The notes under the pieces: model-generated
What the model was told of the DNA's origin: nothing
What the model saw: only the letters and a program-made list of their open reading frames with translations
Database searches by the model: none
Part shown: positions 59,873 through 64,000 of the stretch, piece after piece
How the letters are laid out: each line of letters begins with the position of its first letter
Position numbering within the stretch: the first letter of the stretch is position 1
Source of the DNA: Desertivirga xinjiangensis
GTDB taxonomy: Bacteria > Bacteroidota > Bacteroidia > Sphingobacteriales > Sphingobacteriaceae
DNA length: 64,000 nucleotides
NCBI RefSeq assembly: GCF_024436435.1
Contig: NZ_JAFMZP010000007.1
Span: 183,612-247,611 of the forward strand
Direction of reading: 5' to 3'
Position numbers and translations under genes: made by a program

Positions 59873-61447
59873 TTAAAATGGTGGTTCTTCATCCATTTCG
59901 TCCATACGGGAAGGACGAATAATAAAGTTACTTGGTTTCTCGAAGTCCTCAGAAGGTGCCATACCGGCGAACGGACTGGCGCCGCCTAATCCAGGATTGC
60001 CGCCACCGAAATCTTCTTCGAGATCGGCGAACTTCACAAATTTACCAATAAAGCGCAAAGGCACTGTCCCGGTTTCACCATTACGGTGCTTGGCAATAAT
60101 TACCTCGCCCACGCCGATGGTAGACCTTCCTTCCTCATCCTCTGTCAATCCGTAGTACTCGGGCCGGTAAAGGAAAAGTACCATATCCGCATCCTGCTCA
60201 ATAGAACCCGACTCACGCAAATCTGATAGCATTGGTTTTTTCTGTGCTCCAGGACGACTCTCTACCGCACGACTTAACTGCGATAGTGCCAGTACGGGGA
60301 CATTAAGCTCCTTTGCAACCGACTTAAGAGCCCGTGAGATACTACCAATCTCCTGCTCACGGTTACCGCCGCCTTTTCCTTCGCCTTTACCATGCATCAA
60401 CTGAAGATAATCGATAATGATCATCTGGATGTCGTACTGCGCTTTTAACCTACGGCATTTTGCCCGGAACTCAAAAATATTCAATGCAGGGGTATCGTCT
60501 ATGAAAAGAGGAGCCTCTGTAAGATTGCCGATCTTCGAATGGAGTTGTTGCCATTCCCATTCTGCCAGGTTGCCTTTACGAAGTTTCTCCTGTTCAATTT
60601 CGGCTTCACCGGAGATCAAACGATTGACAAGTTGAACAGATGACATTTCCAGGGAAAACACTACTACCGGTTTACCAAACTGCACTGATGCATTTCTGGC
60701 GCAGCTTAATACAAAGGCAGTTTTACCCATGGCCGGACGAGCTGCAATGATCACCAAATCCGAAGGCTGCCAGCCTGATGTCATTCTATCAAGCGCCGTA
60801 AAGCCGGATGGCACACCAGTTAATCCATCAACGCGATCTTTAATTGCTTCCAGTGCTTCAAGCGATTCCCTGATGATGTCGTCCATCTTCCTTGAATCGC
60901 GTCTAAGATTATTCTGTGCAATATCAAAAAGATTTTTCTCGGCCATATCCAGCAGATCAAAGATGTCGGTGGTATCTTCGTAGGCATTGTTGATGATCTC
61001 GGTTGATATACGGATCAGCTCGCGCTGGATGTATTTCTGAGAGATGATACGGGCGTGGAACTCAATATTTGCTGCAGAAACTACGCGGTTGGTAAGCTCT
61101 GTAATATAATAGGCTCCGCCAATCATTTCGAGGTGGCCAGTTTGCCTTAATTGGGATGTTACTGTCAGGATATCAATAGGAGAGGACTTTTGAAACAACA
61201 TATGTATTGCCTCAAAGATCTTCTGGTGACTATCCTTATAAAAAACTTCTGGCTTTAGAATGTCGATAACTGCTGAAAGTGCATCTTTCTCAAGCATTAG
61301 TGCACCTAACACAGCTTCTTCTAAATCAACGGCTTGGGGAGGCAGCTTTCCAAGACCACTAATGGCATTTCCTAACGGACTTTTGCGGTAGTTACCTTGC
61401 TGGCCTCTTCGCGCCGGATTATAATCGTTTTCTTTTTCCAAACTCAT
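59873..61447 (-). CDS. dnaB: Replicative DNA helicase DnaB
   Basis: About 524 residues. N-terminal DnaB domain (~35-140; PPQAVDLEEAVLGALMLEKDA), linker helix, and RecA-like helicase domain with Walker A ARPAMGKTAF (~247), Walker B MIIIDYLQLMHG, and the arginine-finger-region motif SQLSRAVESRPGAQKKPMLSDLRESG in part. A Gly/Pro-rich acidic tail closes it. No intein is present. It unwinds DNA at the replication fork as a hexamer. The ATG at 61447 is chosen because an exact -7 promoter box (61453-61460) lies immediately upstream; a start at 61486 would lie inside the promoter. Confidence 0.96.
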   Translation of the reverse strand: MSLEKENDYNPARRGQQGNYRKSPLGNAISGLGKLPPQAVDLEEAVLGALMLEKDALSAVIDILKPEVFYKDSHQKIFEAIHMLFQKSSPIDILTVTSQLRQTGHLEMIGGAYYITELTNRVVSAANIEFHARIISQKYIQRELIRISTEIINNAYEDTTDIFDLLDMAEKNLFDIAQNNLRRDSRKMDDIIRESLEALEAIKDRVDGLTGVPSGFTALDRMTSGWQPSDLVIIAARPAMGKTAFVLSCARNASVQFGKPVVVFSLEMSSVQLVNRLISGEAEIEQEKLRKGNLAEWEWQQLHSKIGNLTEAPLFIDDTPALNIFEFRAKCRRLKAQYDIQMIIIDYLQLMHGKGEGKGGGNREQEIGSISRALKSVAKELNVPVLALSQLSRAVESRPGAQKKPMLSDLRESGSIEQDADMVLFLYRPEYYGLTEDEEGRSTIGVGEVIIAKHRNGETGTVPLRFIGKFVKFADLEEDFGGGNPGLGGASPFAGMAPSEDFEKPSNFIIRPSRMDEMDEEPPF

Positions 61448-61452
61448 TTGTA

Positions 61453-61460
61453 CAAAGTTA
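61453..61460 (-). promoter_or_regulatory. -7 promoter box for dnaB
   Basis: The minus strand reads TAACTTTG, an exact TAnnTTTG match only 5 nt from the dnaB ATG, suggesting a leaderless or nearly leaderless mRNA. Confidence 0.55.
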
Positions 61461-61513
61461 AAAATTAGGGTGTCATCTTTGTACACATTGGCTTTTTTAC
61501 ACTTACTTATTTT

Positions 61514-61611
61514 TGTTGATAACTTGAGTCTTATCCTAACATTTGCATGTGGATAAAATGTTAACTAAGCAGAATTATAGCAATATAGCGTCATAAGGGA
61601 CATGTTAATAA
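61514..61611. promoter_or_regulatory. Cluster of DnaA-box-like 9-mers between dnaB and rlmB
   Basis: One exact DnaA box (TGTGGATAA at 61548-61556, i.e. TTATCCACA on the minus strand) and two with one mismatch (TGTTGATAA at 61514-61522, TGTTAATAA at 61603-61611), in an AT-rich 256-nt divergent gap. It may let DnaA control dnaB. Confidence 0.4.
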
Positions 61612-61703
61612 CTTTTTGCAATGTTAAAAACCAAATCATTTATTGATAGCAAAGGCCGGTAATGACGAAAATATGAGTATTTTGCCTGCTTAATTTTTTA
61701 GGA

Positions 61704-62483
61704 ATGAACACTAAGCCTGTCAAGCAAAAACGGGAGTCCAATCAGATGGTATTTGGTATCCGCGCTGTAATTGAGGCGGTTAAAAGCGGGAAGGATATTG
61801 AATCTATTTTGGTGCAGAGAGGTTTAACAGGAGCCATCTTTCAGGAATTGCGGGATCTGCTTAAAGAAGAGGGCCTCACATACCAATTAGTGCCTGTAGA
61901 AAAACTTAATCGGATCACGACTAAGAACCATCAGGGAGTAATTGGAATTATTTCTCCGGTAAGTTATCAGAAGATTGAGGATGTAATACCAGGAATTTTT
62001 GAAAAAGGCGAAACGCCTTTAATCATTATGCTTGACGGAGTGACTGATGTGCGTAATCTTGGGGCAATAGCCAGGACGGCCGAGTGTGCCGGAGTGCACG
62101 CTATTATAATTCCAGCCAGGGGTTCGGCTCAAATCAACCCTGATGCAATAAAGACCTCGGCTGGTGCGCTGTTTAAAATTCCGGTGTGCCGGCACGAAAG
62201 CCTTGTCAAGACCGCAAAGTTCCTGCAGGAATCCGGTCTGCAACTTGTAGCATGTACAGAAAAGACAAATGATTTCCTTTATAAGCCTGATTACAAATTG
62301 CCAACGGTAGTGATCATGGGTTCGGAAGAGGATGGAATTTCTAATGAGCTTATTCGTATCTCCGAGCATTTGGCTAAAATTCCAATGTATGGCGAAATCT
62401 CGTCTTTAAACGTATCTGTCTCTGCTGGAGTAATTTTATATGAAGCTGTAAGGCAGAGGGGCGGATCAGAACTACTCACATGA
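61704..62483 (+). CDS. rlmB: 23S rRNA 2'-O-methyltransferase RlmB (SpoU family)
   Basis: A 259-residue SPOUT methyltransferase; RlmB methylates the ribose of G2251 in the peptidyl-transferase loop. The N-terminal substrate-binding domain (~12-85; MVFGIRAVIEAVKSG) is followed by the trefoil-knot catalytic domain with motif 1 LDGVTDVRNLGAIARTAE (~113-130), IIIPARGSAQINPDAIKTSAGA and motif 3 ISSLNVSVSAGVILYEAVRQ. Start TATTTTG-like promoter sequence precedes it by ~25 nt. It overlaps ubiX by 4 nt. Confidence 0.94.
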   Translation: MNTKPVKQKRESNQMVFGIRAVIEAVKSGKDIESILVQRGLTGAIFQELRDLLKEEGLTYQLVPVEKLNRITTKNHQGVIGIISPVSYQKIEDVIPGIFEKGETPLIIMLDGVTDVRNLGAIARTAECAGVHAIIIPARGSAQINPDAIKTSAGALFKIPVCRHESLVKTAKFLQESGLQLVACTEKTNDFLYKPDYKLPTVVIMGSEEDGISNELIRISEHLAKIPMYGEISSLNVSVSAGVILYEAVRQRGGSELLT

Positions 62484-63043
62484 AAAAGAAAATTGTAGTA
62501 GCTATCACAGGAGCCAGCGGTGCCATTTACGCTAAACTGCTTTTAGATGCGCTTAAGTACCTGGAGGCGCAGATTGAGGATGTAGCTGTAGTGATGTCGG
62601 ATAACGCCCGGCAGGTTTGGGAATTTGAACTTGATAATAAGGAATATTTGAATTATCCTTTTTCATTCTTCGACAAACAGGACTTTATGGCTCCCTTTGC
62701 ATCAGGCTCCGCTAAGTATGATACAATGATTATAATTCCTTGTTCCATGGGAACGTTGGGCCGGATAGCTTCTGGGGTTTCAAATGATCTGACAACCCGG
62801 GCGGCAGATGTGATTTTGAAAGAGCGGCGTCGGCTGATACTTGTGGCGAGGGACACTCCGTTCAGCTTAATTCATATCAACAACCTGAAGACGGTTACCG
62901 AAGCTGGCGGCATTATTTGTCCGGCTATTCCATCTTTTTATAGTAAACCTCAAAGTATTGAAGAACTGGCCGGGACTGTAGTAAACAGGGTTCTTGATCT
63001 GGCCGGCCTGGAACATGACTCGTTCAGGTGGGGGGGAGGATAG
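62480..63043 (+). CDS. ubiX: UbiX flavin prenyltransferase
   Basis: A 187-residue flavoprotein that attaches a dimethylallyl group to FMN, giving the cofactor (prenyl-FMN) of UbiD-type decarboxylases. Motifs: TGASGAIYAKLLL (FMN binding, ~10-22), MSDNARQVWEFE, PCSMGTLGRIASGVSNDLTTRAADV in part (~90-112), and ERRRLILVARDTPFS with the basic prenyl-phosphate site. Complete. Translationally coupled to rlmB (ATGA overlap). The partner decarboxylase is not in the window. Confidence 0.95.
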   Translation: MKKKIVVAITGASGAIYAKLLLDALKYLEAQIEDVAVVMSDNARQVWEFELDNKEYLNYPFSFFDKQDFMAPFASGSAKYDTMIIIPCSMGTLGRIASGVSNDLTTRAADVILKERRRLILVARDTPFSLIHINNLKTVTEAGGIICPAIPSFYSKPQSIEELAGTVVNRVLDLAGLEHDSFRWGGG

Positions 63044-63060
63044 TGCCAGTGCCCAGAATA

Positions 63061-63135
63061 ATAAACATTTGTTTATAATTTCTAGACACTGCTGTACTGT
63101 AAAACAGTTACTTATGGTTTATTAACATTTGTTTA
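63061..63135. repeat. Pair of AACATTTGTTTA 12-mers, the first inside a palindrome
   Basis: The 12-mer occurs at 63064-63075 and 63124-63135, exactly 60 bp apart. The first copy is the centre of a perfect palindrome ATAAACA-TT-TGTTTAT (63061-63076). Operator-like, unknown factor. Confidence 0.45.
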
Positions 63136-63219
63136 GAAGCAAAAGCGGTGTTGGCACACTTCTAGTATATGCTTAAGTACTCATTCATACTTTTTACATT
63201 TTTTAAAAATTAACTTACC

Positions 63220-63246
63220 AAAGAGCCCGATCAGATCGGGCTCTTT
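63220..63246 (+). terminator. Terminator downstream of ubiX
   Basis: Perfect 13-bp inverted repeat AAAGAGCCCGATC-A-GATCGGGCTCTTT, ending in CTCTTTGTGTT. It lies 177 nt after the ubiX stop, so it may end the rlmB-ubiX mRNA or a separate small RNA. Confidence 0.75.
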
Positions 63247-63299
63247 GTGTTAGGTTTACAGCCTTTACTCAAGCGTCTTCGCTAGTGTTCATCGGCAAA

Positions 63300-63473
63300 C
63301 GTACCGGAAGGCTTGCGGACAGCTACCGAAAAGCTTCGTAAAAGATTATCCCCAGGTAGCGGAAGGCTTCGGGGTTTCTTCGGGAAAACCTACCCTTTCT
63401 TCGGGAAGTGTTCGGGAGGGCTTCGGAAAAAAGCGAAGCCGCTTCGGGAAACCTCCGGAAACTGTCGAAGCGG
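63300..63473 (+). repeat. Degenerate 11-bp tandem repeat array A (GCTTCGGGAAA type)
   Basis: About 16 units in 11-bp register, for example gcttgcggaca at 63311, gcttcgtaaaa at 63333, gcttcggggtt at 63366, tcttcgggaaa at 63377, gcttcggaaaa at 63420, gcttcgggaaa at 63441. CTTCGG-like cores fall at 63312, 334, 367, 378, 399, 410, 421 and 442, i.e. steps of 11 or about 21-22. Weaker phased copies (CTTTCGG, CTTTCCG, CTTGCC) continue to about 63560. Not a multiple of three, so not a coding repeat. Confidence 0.65.
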
Positions 63474-63571
63474 CCGGCCGCATTTCCCAAAGCAGGGGCG
63501 CCCCCTTTCGGTCTCTTTCCGGGCCTCTTGCCAGAGACTTGCCAAATGCCTTATACGGAAAAAGCTTTAAA

Positions 63572-63723
63572 CTCGCCCTACCACCTTCTAATCTTCTTCA
63601 TACCATCTCCTGACCACGCTCTGGAGTTTATATGAGATCTTAAGCTACTGGTTAGGCTTCCCATTGGCCATATCCAATGAGGTCCTAAACCATCTCCAAC
63701 AGATCTCCTAACCATCTCAATAG
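63572..63723 (+). repeat. Degenerate 11-bp repeat array B (ATCTCCTAACC type)
   Basis: Units in 11-bp register include ctcgccctacc (63572), accttctaatc (63583), ttcttcatacc (63594), atctcctgacc (63605), then weaker units, and atctccaacag (63692), atctcctaacc (63703), atctcaatag (63714). The units at 63605 and 63703 match at 10 of 11 positions. Confidence 0.55.
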
Positions 63724-63754
63724 ATTATTAAAGCTTGTTCAGGAGATGGTATGA
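63598..63754. repeat. 16-bp perfect inverted repeat around array B
   Basis: TCATACCATCTCCTGA at 63598-63613 and its exact complement TCAGGAGATGGTATGA at 63739-63754, enclosing 125 nt. It could fold a long RNA hairpin or mark a small mobile element. Confidence 0.6.
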
Positions 63755-63904
63755 CTGTGAGTAGAAGCGGTTCGAAGAACTTACGATAGGGCTTCGGGAT
63801 GAATATCCCGAAGAGCAAAGGGCATACCCGGACTGCCCCTCAAAAACTAAAACCCTCTTTAACAGCGTTCTCATCCAAAAGTTTGAAATTTTTCACCTGA
63901 CCCC

Positions 63905-63935
63905 TTGACACGTATTAAAAATAATCCCACCTTTG
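63905..63935 (+). promoter_or_regulatory. Strong promoter-like sequence, possibly of an rRNA operon
   Basis: TTGACA at 63905-63910, 17-nt spacer, CACCTTTG at 63928-63935 (one mismatch to TAnnTTTG). The following ~65 nt contain no start codon with a frame and include a GGCG/CGCC hairpin, as expected of a stable-RNA leader. The RNA gene itself would lie beyond the window. Confidence 0.45.
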
Positions 63936-64000
63936 CAGTCCCAAAACGAATAAGGGGAAAACAAAAACGTGACGGCGCAAGGCCGGAACGCCATTGAAAG

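Larger units (their letters stand above)
63044..64000. other. Long non-coding right-end region
   Basis: 957 nt without a supported gene. In order: two copies of a 12-mer (63064, 63124), an intrinsic terminator (63220-63246), an array of degenerate 11-bp repeats of GCTTCGGGAAA type (~63300-63473, with weaker copies to ~63560), a second 11-bp-phased array of ATCTCCTAACC type (~63572-63720), a perfect 16-bp inverted repeat (63598/63739), a hairpin CTTCGGGAT/ATCCCGAAG (63792-63813) and a strong promoter-like sequence (63905-63935). Open frames through the repeats are a side effect of repeat composition. Confidence 0.6.

Noticed and set aside
61514..61611. Chromosomal replication origin
   Set aside because: Only one exact DnaA box, no AT-rich 13-mer series recognised, no dnaA or dnaN nearby; kept as possible DnaA regulation.
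63150..63172. Sigma-54-like sequence (TTGGCAC near 63152)
   Set aside because: The -24 half fits, but the -12 half has GT instead of GC at the required distance; too weak to call.
63313..63635. Two overlapping open frames (85 and 75 codons) in the right-end region
   Set aside because: They run through 11-bp non-coding repeats that happen to lack stops; arginine-rich, no start context, no family.
63300..63754. CRISPR array
   Set aside because: Units are 11 bp, degenerate and without spacers; no cas genes in the window.

Overview
The window looks like chromosomal DNA of a Bacteroidota species, most likely family Sphingobacteriaceae (Pedobacter/Mucilaginibacter-like). The basis is a SusC/SusD pair, many lipoproteins with an SxxC lipobox, several start sites preceded by the phylum's -7 box TAnnTTTG, an NagB-PIG-L fusion, a GH3-serine hydrolase fusion, and no phosphotransferase system. 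The genus is inferred from gene content only. I recognise no tRNA, complete rRNA, insertion sequence, prophage or CRISPR array.

Layout. 1-3.3 kb: partial lipoprotein, mnmA, SulP anion transporter. 3.4-4.2 kb: secreted endonuclease/phosphatase-fold protein. 4.3-8.3 kb (minus strand): compact clock-type operon kaiC-kaiB-kaiB-PAS histidine kinase without kaiA. 8.5-16.1 kb: secreted GH28 polygalacturonase and housekeeping genes (mtaB, lgt, inositol monophosphatase, Nfu-type Fe-S protein, purB). 16.2-22.8 kb: TetR-TolC-adaptor-RND efflux operon with a readable promoter and candidate operator. 23.1-48.5 kb: a long plus-strand locus that reads as a peptidoglycan capture and catabolism system, closed by a divergent-facing DeoR regulator. 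48.6-63.0 kb: mixed functions (DPP III peptidase, Fsr-like MFS exporter, rlmF, catalase plus ankyrin protein, nucleoside transporter, bifunctional nuclease, TPR protein, chromate transporter, dnaB, rlmB, ubiX). 63.0-64.0 kb: non-coding, with two arrays of degenerate 11-bp repeats and, at the very end, a strong promoter-like sequence that may open an rRNA operon.

How the central locus fits together. NamZ (exo-muramidase), a GH18 enzyme and a NagZ-AmiE-like fusion would break the glycan and detach the peptide. SusC/D and two lipoproteins would capture and import fragments. An NlpC/P60 peptidase and a Tat-targeted L-Ala-D/L-Glu epimerase would process the stem peptide. A sodium:solute symporter would bring in MurNAc or another product. 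MurQ splits MurNAc-6-phosphate into GlcNAc-6-phosphate and D-lactate. A FAD/Fe-S D-lactate dehydrogenase would oxidise the lactate, and an NagB-PIG-L fusion could deacetylate and deaminate the amino sugar. A MurNAc kinase and a classical NagA are not in the window. A recurring TGCGTTTT direct repeat lies before three transcription-unit starts of this locus and is a candidate operator.
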